From Alkalimonas cellulosilytica (lineage in GTDB: Bacteria; Pseudomonadota; Gammaproteobacteria; Enterobacterales; Alteromonadaceae), in the NCBI RefSeq assembly GCF_036325985.1, contig NZ_JAUHLI010000001.1, forward strand, positions 328,350 to 392,349: a DNA stretch of 64,000 nt, given 5' to 3'. Position 1 is the stretch's first letter. Each line of letters opens with the position of its first letter. Below the pieces are notes generated by a model that saw only the letters and a list, made by a program, of their open reading frames with translations, did not search any database and was not told the DNA's origin. Both the position numbers and the translations under genes were made by a program. Below, piece after piece: positions 52,715 to 61,566 of the stretch.

Positions 52715-54979
52715 ATGGCCATGCTCAGTCAGTTAAGGCGCATTGTTCAGGATGTGGCTCAAGAGCCGGTTCTGAGCCAGGCACTTTCTGGCTTGGTCAG
52801 CAATATTAAGTCAGCACTCGATACCGAGTGTTGCTCGGTTTATCTGGCGGATTATGACCAACACCACTTTATGCTGATGGCAACAGACGGCCTCAATCCT
52901 GATGCCGTCGGTAAAGTCGCTATTGGCTTTTCAGAAGGCTTGATTGGCTGGGTTGGCCAACGTGAAGAGCCAATCAATCTGGCAGCTGCTCATCAACATC
53001 CTCGCTTTAAAGTGACGCCGGAAGTCAGTGAAGATCGTTTTTCAGCTTTTTTAGGCTGCCCCATTATCCACCATCGCAAAGTATTGGGCGTGCTGACCAT
53101 TCAGCAGGGCACGGAGAGGGTGTTCAGTGAGGATGAGGAGTCTTTTCTGGTGACCCTGGGTGCCCAGCTTGCTTCTGTCTTGGCCAATGCCGAGTTACGT
53201 GAGGCAGCCAGTCCCGGCATTGGCAGTAAAAGTCGTTCCAGCCAATTAAACGGTTTGCCTGGGGCTCCTGGCATCGCTATTGGTGAAGCCTATGTACTGC
53301 AGCCCGCCAGCGATTTTAATGCGGTTTCATTGCAGCGCTCGGAAGAACCGGATAAAGAGCTGTCGCGTTTTTATCGGGCGGTTCGCATCACCAAAGCCGA
53401 GTTTAAGCGTTCGTCAGAGCGTATGGCAGAGCATCTTCCGGCCGACGCCTTAGCGATTTTCGATGTGTACCAGCAACTGCTGGATGCTGCCAGTCTGGGT
53501 CAGGAGATTGAACAGCAAATTGCCGATGGCTGGTGTGCAAAGAGTGCCCTTAAGCGGGTGGTAGAAAAGTTCGCCCGTCAGTTTGAAGACATGGAAGATG
53601 CTTACTTTAAAGAGCGGGCCACCGAGATACGTGATTTAGGTGAGCGCGTGCTGATTCACTTGCTCGATACCGAACAGCGCCATCACAAGTTGCCGGAAAA
53701 AGTGGTGTTAGTGGCCGAGAATGTGACGGCATCCATGTTGGCAGAAGTTCCCCGTCAGCAGCTGGTGGCTATTGTGTCGTTGCGTGGCTCAGTCAACTCA
53801 CATGCTGCCATTATGGCCAGAGCACTTGGTGTGCCAGCGGTGATGGGGGTCGAGGGGCTTTCCCTGATGCAATGGCAAGGGCAGCGCGTGATTGTCGATG
53901 GCTATCAGGGACATCTTCTACTGGATCCGGCTGAAGCTATTTACGCTGAATATCAACAACTCATCAGTGAAGATGCCGAATTATCGGCGCATTATCAGGC
54001 TGAAGTCACGCTGCCAGCTGAGTCGGTGTGTGGTCATCGGTTTGCTTTAATGATCAACGCTGGTTTAGCCGTTGATCCGGAGCAGGTGAATAATGATGTC
54101 TGTGATGGCGTCGGTTTATACCGCACCGAGTTTCCTTTTATTATCCGTAATCAGTTTCCTACTGAGCAAGAGCAAATTGCACTGTATCGAGACATGTTGT
54201 CAGCCTATCCGGGCAAGCCGGTCATTATGCGTACTCTTGATGTGGGCGGCGATAAACCTTTACCGTACTTTGCCATCAATGAAGAGAACCCCTTTCTGGG
54301 CTGGCGGGGGATTCGTTTGACATTGGATCATCCGGAGATTTTTCTGGTGCAGATCCGAGCCATGCTTAAAGCCGATATTGCGTCCAATAATCTGCATATC
54401 TTGTTGCCGATGATTTCCGAGTTGTCGGAAGTGGACGAATCACTGCGGCTGATTAAACAAGCTTGCTTTGAAGTCGGCGATGAACTGGGGCTTGAGCTGG
54501 TGCGGCCCAAAGTTGGTGTGATGGTTGAAGTGCCTTCCATTATGTACCAACTGAAAGAGCTGGCGACTAAGGTGGACTTTTGCTCGATTGGCACCAATGA
54601 TTTAACCCAGTACCTATTGGCGGTGGACCGGAATAATGCCAGGGTCGCCAGCTTGTACGATGCGATGCACCCGGCAGTACTGCGGGCATTGAATCAGATG
54701 GGACAACAGCTGCAGGCGCTGCAATTACCAACCAGTGTCTGCGGCGAATTGGCCGGCGAGCCTGCCGGTGTTTTGTTACTGGCGGCGATGGGGTATGATT
54801 CCTTTAGTATGAACAGCAGCCAACTAGCCAAAATAAAATGGTTATTGCGTCGGGTAAGTGTGCAGGAGCTGCAGTTGGTGCTGAATGATGCACTGAACAG
54901 CGAGTCGCCAAAGGTGGTTCGGCGTAAAGTACATGGCTTTTTAGAGCAGAAAAATCTGACATCGCAGTTACGTTCTTAA
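52715..54979 (+). CDS. ptsP: Phosphoenolpyruvate-protein phosphotransferase PtsP (nitrogen PTS enzyme I)
   Basis: A 754-residue protein: N-terminal GAF domain (about 20-155), PEP-utilising swivelling domain with phospho-His363 in NSHAAIMARALGVP, and a TIM-barrel PEP-binding domain (RTLDVGGDKPLPYF, GWRGIRLTLDHPE, DFCSIGTNDLTQY and CGELAG). It passes phosphate from PEP to NPr and then to PtsN, which couples carbon and nitrogen status to potassium transport and other targets. The GAF domain senses glutamine or alpha-ketoglutarate in E. coli. The length matches E. coli PtsP (748). Confidence 0.96.
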   Translation: MAMLSQLRRIVQDVAQEPVLSQALSGLVSNIKSALDTECCSVYLADYDQHHFMLMATDGLNPDAVGKVAIGFSEGLIGWVGQREEPINLAAAHQHPRFKVTPEVSEDRFSAFLGCPIIHHRKVLGVLTIQQGTERVFSEDEESFLVTLGAQLASVLANAELREAASPGIGSKSRSSQLNGLPGAPGIAIGEAYVLQPASDFNAVSLQRSEEPDKELSRFYRAVRITKAEFKRSSERMAEHLPADALAIFDVYQQLLDAASLGQEIEQQIADGWCAKSALKRVVEKFARQFEDMEDAYFKERATEIRDLGERVLIHLLDTEQRHHKLPEKVVLVAENVTASMLAEVPRQQLVAIVSLRGSVNSHAAIMARALGVPAVMGVEGLSLMQWQGQRVIVDGYQGHLLLDPAEAIYAEYQQLISEDAELSAHYQAEVTLPAESVCGHRFALMINAGLAVDPEQVNNDVCDGVGLYRTEFPFIIRNQFPTEQEQIALYRDMLSAYPGKPVIMRTLDVGGDKPLPYFAINEENPFLGWRGIRLTLDHPEIFLVQIRAMLKADIASNNLHILLPMISELSEVDESLRLIKQACFEVGDELGLELVRPKVGVMVEVPSIMYQLKELATKVDFCSIGTNDLTQYLLAVDRNNARVASLYDAMHPAVLRALNQMGQQLQALQLPTSVCGELAGEPAGVLLLAAMGYDSFSMNSSQLAKIKWLLRRVSVQELQLVLNDALNSESPKVVRRKVHGFLEQKNLTSQLRS

Positions 54980-55032
54980 GCTGCTACGACGAGGTATCTC
55001 TAGTCGGGTAGTGTCTTTGAAAGGAAATTTTC

Positions 55033-55827
55033 TTGCTAAGTATCATCGTTATTTCAGCCTTGATGGGGGCTGTGGTTGGCTTGTTGGCTGGCTTACTGGG
55101 GATTGGTGGTGGCCTAATCGTCGTGCCGGTTTTGCTGATGCTGTTGCCAGCCTTTGGCATCGTAGCGCCTGAGCATGCCATGCTGGTAGCGATCGCGACC
55201 TCGCTTGGTTCAATTGTTATTACCGCAACATCTTCCATTCGGGCCCACCACAAGTGGGGCAATATCCCCTGGCCACTGGCCAGTCGCATTATGTTAGGTT
55301 CTGCTATTGGAGCCTGGTGTGTTGGCTATCTGGCGCATCTGGTCGATGGTGTGGTGTTGCAGCGGATTTTTGCGGTGGCGGTTACCTTGATTGCCCTGCG
55401 GATGCTGGGCTCCCGCTCTGTGGTGGGAAAACGCACTTTACCAGGTAATCCGGCCATAGTGGGAGTTTCTGGTGTGCTGGGCGGTTTGGCCAGTTTGCTG
55501 GGCATTGGGGGCGGTGCTTTATTTGTCCCTGTGCTCAATTATTACTCGGTGGATATGAAGCGGGCCATTGGCTGCGCTGCGGCCAGCGGGGTGGCGATTG
55601 CACTTTTCGGTACTCTGGGCTATGTTATCGCCGGTTGGCAGCAGTACCAGTTGAGTGATGGCTTTCTTGGCTTTATATATTTACCAGCGATGCTGGGGAT
55701 TATCCTGACATCCATTTTCACTGCGCCGATTGGAGCTCGACTGACTCAACAGTTGCCGGTGATGAAAATTAAGCGCTTCTTTGGTGTTTTTTTAATGCTA
55801 GTCGCCGTTCGCATGTTTTTTGCCTAA
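55033..55827 (+). CDS. TauE/SafE family membrane exporter
   Basis: A 264-residue protein with about seven helices and the duplicated TauE signatures GLLAGLLGIGGGLIVVPVLL and GLASLLGIGGGALFVPVL. It is the second family member in the window, the other being in the sulfur cluster. The TTG start at 55033 follows AAAGGAAA. It lies between ptsP and lgt, as in many Alteromonadales, with its stop about 20 bases before lgt. Its anion substrate is unknown. Confidence 0.9.
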   Translation: MLSIIVISALMGAVVGLLAGLLGIGGGLIVVPVLLMLLPAFGIVAPEHAMLVAIATSLGSIVITATSSIRAHHKWGNIPWPLASRIMLGSAIGAWCVGYLAHLVDGVVLQRIFAVAVTLIALRMLGSRSVVGKRTLPGNPAIVGVSGVLGGLASLLGIGGGALFVPVLNYYSVDMKRAIGCAAASGVAIALFGTLGYVIAGWQQYQLSDGFLGFIYLPAMLGIILTSIFTAPIGARLTQQLPVMKIKRFFGVFLMLVAVRMFFA

Positions 55828-55846
55828 GCAGGACGTAAACGATCCC

Positions 55847-56692
55847 ATGTCGCAATCTTATCTTAGTTTCCCAAATATCGATCCGGTGGCTATCAGCATC
55901 GGTCCTCTGGCCATTCACTGGTATGGTTTAATGTATCTGGTGGCGTTTGCCCTGGCCTGGTGGCTGGCCAATCGTGCCGCAGCCAAACCCGGTTCCGGCT
56001 GGACGTCACAGCAAGTCAGTGACTTGTTGTTCTACGGCTTTTTAGGCGTTATTCTGGGAGGGCGCATCGGTTATGTGCTGTTCTATCAGTTCGACAGCTT
56101 CTTGGCCGATCCGCTGTATCTGGTAAAAATCTGGACCGGTGGCATGTCCTTTCATGGTGGCTTGCTCGGCGTACTGGCTTCGATGGCCTGGTTTTCCCGT
56201 AAGTACCAAAAAGATTTCCTGGCACTGGGTGATTTCGCCGCACCCCTGATCCCGCTTGGGCTTGCCGCTGGCCGTATTGGGAATTTTATCAACGCCGAGC
56301 TATGGGGGCGGGTAACCGAGGTACCCTGGGGCATGGTATTCCCGGGGGCTGGCCCGTTGCCGCGCCATCCATCCCAGCTCTACCATGTTGCTTTGGAAGG
56401 CATTCTGCTGTTTATCCTTATCCTGCTGGTACGTCATTTTAAACCCGCGAAAGGCACTTTAGGCGGTGTTTTCCTGTTAGGGTATGGTGTGGCACGTTTT
56501 ATCGTCGAGTTCTTCCGCGAGCCGGATGCGCATTTGGGCGTCTTGTCATTGGGCATGACCATGGGGCAATGGCTCTGCCTGCCGATGATCCTGGCCGGCC
56601 TTGCACTGATTGGTTATTGCCAGCTGCGTCAACCGGGCAGGGATACAGCGAGCAAACCAGCTGGAAAGTCAGGCAAGAAGGGGGCCTTATGA
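55847..56692 (+). CDS. lgt: Prolipoprotein diacylglyceryl transferase
   Basis: A 281-residue inner-membrane enzyme (E. coli 291) that transfers diacylglycerol from phosphatidylglycerol to lipobox cysteines. IHWYGLMYLVAF, GGRIGYVLFYQ, GMSFHGGLLGVL (His in the catalytic loop), GRIGNFINAELWGR and FREPD are the conserved motifs. The start is the ATG at 55847 (MSQSYLSFPNID). Its stop overlaps the thyA start (ATGA). Several lipoproteins in this window (FlgO-like, solute-binding) would be its substrates. Confidence 0.96.
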   Translation: MSQSYLSFPNIDPVAISIGPLAIHWYGLMYLVAFALAWWLANRAAAKPGSGWTSQQVSDLLFYGFLGVILGGRIGYVLFYQFDSFLADPLYLVKIWTGGMSFHGGLLGVLASMAWFSRKYQKDFLALGDFAAPLIPLGLAAGRIGNFINAELWGRVTEVPWGMVFPGAGPLPRHPSQLYHVALEGILLFILILLVRHFKPAKGTLGGVFLLGYGVARFIVEFFREPDAHLGVLSLGMTMGQWLCLPMILAGLALIGYCQLRQPGRDTASKPAGKSGKKGAL

Positions 56693-57540
56693 AGCAGTAT
56701 TTGGCACTTTGCCAGCGTATTATCGAGCAAGGCCACTGGGTGGTGAATGAGCGCACCGGCAAGCGCTGCCTGACCGTGATCAATGCTGATCTGGAATACC
56801 AGGTAGCAGACAACGAGTTTCCACTGATTACCACCCGCAAAAGCTACTGGAAAGCAGCCATTGCTGAATTGCTGGGCTACATTCGCGGCTACAGCAATGC
56901 GGCTGATTTCAGAGCCCTTGGTACCAAAACCTGGGATGCCAATGCCAATGACAATGCTGCCTGGCTGGCTAACCCGCATCGCAAAGGCTTGGATGATATG
57001 GGACGGGTGTATGGCGTACAGGGCCGTGCCTGGGCCGGACCGGAAGGGCAGGTGATCGATCAGCTGAAAAAAGTAGTGGATGATTTACGCCAGGGCAAGG
57101 ATGATCGTGGTGAAATCATCACCTTCTACAACCCCGGAGAGTTTGACCGTGGCTGCCTGCGACCTTGCATGCACACCCACAACTTTTCGTTGCTGGGCGA
57201 TACGCTGTACCTGACCAGTTATCAGCGTTCCTGCGATGTGCCCTTGGGGCTGAACTTCAATCAGGTCCAGGTCTTTACCTTTTTGGCACTGATGGCGCAA
57301 ATTTGTGGCTTAAAACCGGGTGTGGCCTACCACAAAATCGTCAATGCGCATATTTATGAAGACCAATTGCCGCTGATGCGAGATGTGCAGCTAAAAAGGC
57401 AGCCTTTCCCGTCGCCCAAACTTACCATCAACCCGAAGATCCAGTCGTTGCAAGATCTGGAAACCTGGGTCACGCTGGATGATTTTGCGGTGGAAGGTTA
57501 TCAGTGCCACCCGGCTATCCAGTATCCGTTTTCAGTGTGA
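56689..57540 (+). CDS. thyA: Thymidylate synthase
   Basis: A 283-residue enzyme that methylates dUMP with methylene-tetrahydrofolate. TTRKSYWKAAIAELLGYIRG, the active-site cysteine region GCLRPCMHTHNFSLL, the phosphate-binding QRSCDVPLGLNFNQV and AYHKIVNAHIYEDQL are clear. The active loop reads RPCMHTHNF instead of the common PCHxxxQF, a variant of the 283-residue branch in marine gammaproteobacteria. It overlaps lgt by 4 bases, the standard lgt-thyA pair. Confidence 0.95.
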   Translation: MKQYLALCQRIIEQGHWVVNERTGKRCLTVINADLEYQVADNEFPLITTRKSYWKAAIAELLGYIRGYSNAADFRALGTKTWDANANDNAAWLANPHRKGLDDMGRVYGVQGRAWAGPEGQVIDQLKKVVDDLRQGKDDRGEIITFYNPGEFDRGCLRPCMHTHNFSLLGDTLYLTSYQRSCDVPLGLNFNQVQVFTFLALMAQICGLKPGVAYHKIVNAHIYEDQLPLMRDVQLKRQPFPSPKLTINPKIQSLQDLETWVTLDDFAVEGYQCHPAIQYPFSV

Positions 57541-57606
57541 TGTTGTGGTGTTGGCACCGATTTTGAATGAGCGCTGCTATCTGTGGTTAAAAGCTGAGGC
57601 GTTATT

Positions 57607-58191
57607 GTGAAAAACGGGCTACTCCTGATGATTGTGCTGGTGTTGAGCGCCTGCAGCCAGACAGCGGTAAGGCAACAAGCTGCCGCACCAGAGGCAAAAC
57701 CACGCCTTGATCCTGTGTTGTTCTATACCGAACGACTGGCCGATCAACTGCTGACCGGCTTGCCGCCCTTACCGCATGGCAGCATGACAGCGGTTACTTT
57801 CACCGACAGCGCAACCTTGCAGCCGGATCACACCAATGTGCGCATGCGCCACCTGGGGTTGCAGCTGCAGGAAAGCATGCTGACAGTGGCCAGCCAGTTA
57901 GGCTATCAGGTCACTGAGTTTCGTGCCGGCAATGCCTTGCAGTTGCATGCGCAGCACGATAGTTTGCTTACCCGGCAATTGTCCGAGCTGGCAGCGGAGC
58001 AGTCGGTGCGTTATGTGATTGCAGGTACCCTGTCGCAACACGAAGATTTTACTATAGTTAATGCACGGCTGGTCGATACAGAGACAAACCGGGTAGTGGC
58101 TGCTGCCGCCGATCAAATCCCAACCGCTGTGTTGGGATCTGCCGAGCAGGTGCAGCTGCGCCAACAAAGGATCTACCGGTCATCTCATTAA
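57607..58191 (+). CDS. FlgO-family lipoprotein, copy 1
   Basis: A 194-residue lipoprotein (lipobox LSAC, Cys16). The body FYTERLADQLLTGLPPLPHGSMTAVTFTDSATLQ and YVIAGTLSQHEDFTIVNARLVDTETNRVVAAA matches the FlgO domain, which in Vibrio is an outer-membrane lipoprotein tied to flagellar stability. The start is GTG, seven bases after GAGG. It is the first of three related genes in a row with no flagellar gene nearby. Confidence 0.82.
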   Translation: MKNGLLLMIVLVLSACSQTAVRQQAAAPEAKPRLDPVLFYTERLADQLLTGLPPLPHGSMTAVTFTDSATLQPDHTNVRMRHLGLQLQESMLTVASQLGYQVTEFRAGNALQLHAQHDSLLTRQLSELAAEQSVRYVIAGTLSQHEDFTIVNARLVDTETNRVVAAAADQIPTAVLGSAEQVQLRQQRIYRSSH

Positions 58192-58210
58192 CTCGAAAGC
58201 AGGGGGCACC

Positions 58211-58972
58211 ATGCTGAGCAATCGTAGGCGTAGCAAGATTATAGGCAGCAGTATCAGGCACGGCGGCATAACCCTGCAGGGTGTTATCGGGCTGGTCGCT
58301 TTATTGCTGCTCAGTGGCTGTGCGTCGCAGCAGAAGTGGCAGGATTACCGGGAGCGCACTTTAAGGGCAACACCACCACCAGCCGCAGCGGAACCAGATA
58401 CCAGTTACTATCAGAGCCTGACTGCACAGCAAGCGAACTACAGCAGCAACCGGCGCGCCGAGGCACGCTTGCAGCAACGGTATCAGGGTGAGCAGCGTAT
58501 GTCGCTCAATCACTATGTCCAGGGCATGATGCACGACTTAATGGCTGTGATGGACCCCAAAATCGCCAATTCCGTTTTTGCTGTCACCAGCTTTGTCTAC
58601 CTGGATGGCCCTTATGATGAAAGTGATCTGCTCGGTAATCAATTGGCGGAAAGCTTTATCCACGAAGTGCATCAGTTTGGTTTGCATCAAATCGATTTTA
58701 AAACCACCGACTTCATCCGGGTAACACCGCAAGGCGATTTTGTCTTTAGCCGGGACTTTCTGGAACTGCGCGAAGAGCAACCCATCGAGTACGTGCTGGC
58801 GGGAACCCTGGTGCGTCATCAGTCCGGTGTGATGGTCAATGCCCGCCTGGTAGGCATCGACTCCAAGCGGGTACTGGCTGCTGCGCAAGGCTTTATCCCA
58901 CAGCCAGTGATTGCCGGTTTGCAGCCTTCCGAGCGTCATCACCGGGTGTTATTAAAACAAGGCGCTGATTAA
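58211..58972 (+). CDS. FlgO-family lipoprotein, copy 2
   Basis: A 253-residue lipoprotein with a longer basic n-region and lipobox LSGC near residue 37. The FlgO domain spans about 95-245: FAVTSFVYLDGPYDESDLLGNQLAESFIHEVHQFG, GDFVFSRDFLEL and YVLAGTLVRHQSGVMVNARLVGIDSKRVLAAAQGFIP. It is closest to classical FlgO in layout. The stop overlaps the next start (TAATG), so copies 2 and 3 are coupled. Confidence 0.85.
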   Translation: MLSNRRRSKIIGSSIRHGGITLQGVIGLVALLLLSGCASQQKWQDYRERTLRATPPPAAAEPDTSYYQSLTAQQANYSSNRRAEARLQQRYQGEQRMSLNHYVQGMMHDLMAVMDPKIANSVFAVTSFVYLDGPYDESDLLGNQLAESFIHEVHQFGLHQIDFKTTDFIRVTPQGDFVFSRDFLELREEQPIEYVLAGTLVRHQSGVMVNARLVGIDSKRVLAAAQGFIPQPVIAGLQPSERHHRVLLKQGAD

Positions 58973-59610
58973 TGCACCGACTGTTACTGCTTACCATGCT
59001 ATTATTGAGCCCGATACTGCTGAGTGGGTGCAGTCAGCTCTCGTTCTGTCGTGATGATCACTGTCAGCACATGGAACATGATCCGGCCAAACTGCCTGAG
59101 CCAGCAAGCTGGTATCGTCAACCTGTTGCCTCCTCAAATCATGCGTCCGATGCAGCATGGTTGCCTTATTTGCCCCAAAGTCAGAAACGTTTGCAGCACT
59201 ATGTAGACCAATTGGCCTATCAGTTGGCGCAAAGCGATGCCATCAAAGCACAGCGGATAGTCATAAGCAGCTTTGTGGAGCTGGATGAAAGTCTCACGCA
59301 GAGTACGCCACTGGGCAATCAACTGGCCGAGCTGTTGCGTACAGCCTTACCACAGCATGGCATTCTGGTGGTAGAGCACAAGCTGACCAGCCAGTTATGG
59401 GTTGGAGCCCAGGGCGATTTTGCCTTATCGCGCGATACCCGCTTGCTGGCCAGACAGCTACAGATGGATGCTGTGCTTACGGGTACCCTCATCACGACAG
59501 AGCGTGGGATGGAAGTTCAGGCCCGGGTCGTTCAGCTGGATGCTCAGACTATCAGCAGCAGTGCCAGTGCATTTATTCCTCACCTGGTACTCAATCAAAT
59601 CCGCCCATAA
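58972..59610 (+). CDS. FlgO-family lipoprotein, copy 3
   Basis: A 212-residue lipoprotein with lipobox LSGC (Cys20) and two more cysteines soon after (SFCRDDHCQH). The FlgO body runs from about residue 75: IVISSFVELDESLTQSTPLGNQLAELLRTALPQHG, GDFALSRDTRLLARQ and LTGTLITTERGMEVQARVVQLD. It ends 48 bases before the tRNA gene, and marks the last core gene before the island. Confidence 0.85.
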   Translation: MHRLLLLTMLLLSPILLSGCSQLSFCRDDHCQHMEHDPAKLPEPASWYRQPVASSNHASDAAWLPYLPQSQKRLQHYVDQLAYQLAQSDAIKAQRIVISSFVELDESLTQSTPLGNQLAELLRTALPQHGILVVEHKLTSQLWVGAQGDFALSRDTRLLARQLQMDAVLTGTLITTERGMEVQARVVQLDAQTISSSASAFIPHLVLNQIRP

Positions 59611-59620
59611 ATCAAGGCTT

Positions 59621-59648
59621 TTGGTTGCTAGTCATTTTCTGGTAGAAT
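59621..59648 (+). promoter_or_regulatory. Predicted tRNA-Arg promoter
   Basis: TTGGTT (59621-59626) and TAGAAT (59643-59648) are 16 bases apart, with the tRNA beginning 11 bases beyond the -10 box. Confidence 0.5.
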
Positions 59649-59658
59649 CCAGCGCTGT

Positions 59659-59733
59659 TGCCCTATAGTTAAATGGATATAACGGCCCCCTCCTAAGGGG
59701 CAGTTGCAGGTTCGATTCCTGCTGGGGCAGCCA
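59659..59733 (+). tRNA. tRNA-Arg (anticodon CCU)
   Basis: A 75-base cloverleaf including an encoded CCA. The acceptor stem TGCCCTA pairs with TGGGGCA, the D arm is GTTAAATGGATATAAC, the anticodon loop contains CCTCCTAA with anticodon CCT, and the T arm is TGCAGG-TTCGATT-CCTGC. It decodes AGG. The discriminator base is G. Its 3' half is the probable attachment site of the integrase encoded 480 bases downstream. Confidence 0.95.
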
Positions 59734-59852
59734 TCTAGACGTCTAAAGTGTTCCGAGTTTATCCTGGAAAGCATTTAAATCACTGTAGTAAATCACTTTT
59801 TTTGGCCTGCGGCTACTTCGGTTGTCCACCATGATGCGACTAAATCTTCGGA

Positions 59853-59909
59853 TTTTAGTAACACGAATGGTAACACGAGATGCCGCCATCAAAATCGGTG
59901 TTACTAAAA
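59853..59909. repeat. Inverted and direct repeats upstream of the integrase (arm-type or Xis-type sites)
   Basis: TTTTAGTAACAC (59853-59864) and its exact complement GTGTTACTAAAA (59898-59909) form a 12-bp inverted repeat. Within it, GTAACACGA is directly repeated at 59858 and 59870. The position between the tRNA attachment site and the integrase gene fits binding sites for integrase or excisionase. No gene is supported in 59734-60212. Confidence 0.45.
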
Positions 59910-60212
59910 CAGTGAAAAACTCAACATTATCAAAGTACTTACGTCATTTGCTTGAACGCCATTTCAGGCACCATTCCGTTCTCGGATCCGGCTTGTTTCG
60001 TTTGGTCAAACCATCGTGCTATGACGGTATCCGTCCGGGCAGAACCCTTTTTTTGCACCCTAAATTGTCCACATTTCGATGCGCATTTGTGCGTGAATGT
60101 CCGGTGTGGGTTTGGTTGGTCGTGTATTTCTGCAAACTTTTATGCAGTTGTTTCATTATTTCAGCATGCAGATTTTGGGCGCTACTCTGGCTTTTTAAGC
60201 AGGAGGAAGCTA

Positions 60213-61427
60213 ATGGCTAGACACATTCAACCCCTTTCCGACACCTTGATCAGAAAGAGCAAGCCTAAAGAAGTCAGCTATACCTTGTATGACGGAGACG
60301 GCCTACAATTGCGCATTTTGCCATCCGGTACTCGAACCTGGTATTTCAACTATGTCCATCCTTTGCGGAAAAAACGGCAAAACCTAAAATTGGGCACTTA
60401 CCCAGCGGTAGGCTTGGCAGATGCCCGACAGCTGCGTTTGGAACAAGAGCAACTTTTGGCGCAAGGGATTGATCCAATCGAGTTTCAAAAGGAGCAGCGG
60501 CAACAGCAACAAGAGCTGCGCGAGCAGACGCTTGAGACGGTTGCTCGGGACTGGTTTAGGGTAAAGCTTCCGGCCATTTCAGAAAAATATGGCTTTAATT
60601 TGCAGCGGATGTTCGAGCAGCATCTGTTTCCGTCACTCGGTGATACACCGGTGCATAAACTTACCGCTCCGATGGTCATTGCTGCGTTGCGCCCGTTAGA
60701 GGCGCTAAAAAAACTCGAGACGCTTTCCAGGCTTTGCCAGCGGTTAAATGAATTAATGGTTTGGTGTGTTAACGTCGGGATTATTGAGCACAATCGTTTG
60801 GCAGGCATTAAAGCAGCGTTTTTATCCCCGCGTACTCTGCATATGCGAACCATCGATGTTTCTGAGCTGCCAGAATTGCTCACAACCATGCGTCAGGACC
60901 ATATTCATTTGTTTATTCGAGGCCTGTTTGAGTGGCAGCTGCATACCATGGTCCGGCCAGGTGAGGCGGCAACTGCCTGTTGGAGCGAGATCAATTGGCA
61001 GCAAAAAATTTGGCAGATCCCTGCGCACAAAATGAAAATGGCGCGTACTCATGCGGTACCGCTTTCCAGGCAAATGTTGACACTATTGCAAAAAATGCAG
61101 GCGGTTTCAGGGTCTAGCCGCTATATTTTTCCGTCTTTGGCGTCAATTCATGAGCATGCGAACAAAGAGGCTGTCAATAACACGCTAAAACGGAATGGCT
61201 TCCGGGGACGGTTAGTCGCGCATGGTTTACGCGCCCTGGCCAGCACAGTGCTCAATGATCGCGGATTTGATCACGATGTGATTGAAACAGCTTTGGCACA
61301 CAGTGATCCGAACCAGGTACGCAGCGCCTACAACCGAGCTCATTACCTGGAGCGCCGTCGCGACCTGATGCAGTGGTGGAGTGACTTTTTGACGCAGCAG
61401 GCCGGGGTACGGCATTGCATCGAGTAA
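60213..61427 (+). CDS. P4-type tyrosine integrase of a genomic island
   Basis: A 404-residue site-specific recombinase. The N-terminal DUF4102 arm-binding domain (LSDTLIRKSKPKEVSYTLYDGDGLQLRIL, KLGTYPAVGLADAR), a SAM-like core-binding domain (about 110-200) and the catalytic domain (about 215-390) with Arg in MVRPGEAA, HGLR and the nucleophile Tyr in AYNRAHYLERRR are complete. The ATG at 60213 follows AGGAGG; an upstream in-frame extension is not needed. It lies next to tRNA-Arg, the usual position for P4-like integrases. It is likely active. Confidence 0.92.
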   Translation: MARHIQPLSDTLIRKSKPKEVSYTLYDGDGLQLRILPSGTRTWYFNYVHPLRKKRQNLKLGTYPAVGLADARQLRLEQEQLLAQGIDPIEFQKEQRQQQQELREQTLETVARDWFRVKLPAISEKYGFNLQRMFEQHLFPSLGDTPVHKLTAPMVIAALRPLEALKKLETLSRLCQRLNELMVWCVNVGIIEHNRLAGIKAAFLSPRTLHMRTIDVSELPELLTTMRQDHIHLFIRGLFEWQLHTMVRPGEAATACWSEINWQQKIWQIPAHKMKMARTHAVPLSRQMLTLLQKMQAVSGSSRYIFPSLASIHEHANKEAVNNTLKRNGFRGRLVAHGLRALASTVLNDRGFDHDVIETALAHSDPNQVRSAYNRAHYLERRRDLMQWWSDFLTQQAGVRHCIE

Positions 61428-61566
61428 TGTAAGTTTCCAATTATTTTGTGGCTTTAAATTGTACTAGCTCAGACTTGCTCTGACAGTGACCCGATTTTCA
61501 GGATGTCTGTCAGATTAGATTTGAGCCAGTTAATCCATGAAAATTTTGGGCGTGATTTTCGCCCTG

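Noticed and set aside
59822..60220. Plus-strand frame of 132 codons between the tRNA and the integrase
   Set aside because: Low-quality composition, no family resemblance, and it covers the repeat region and the integrase ribosome site; more likely non-coding.
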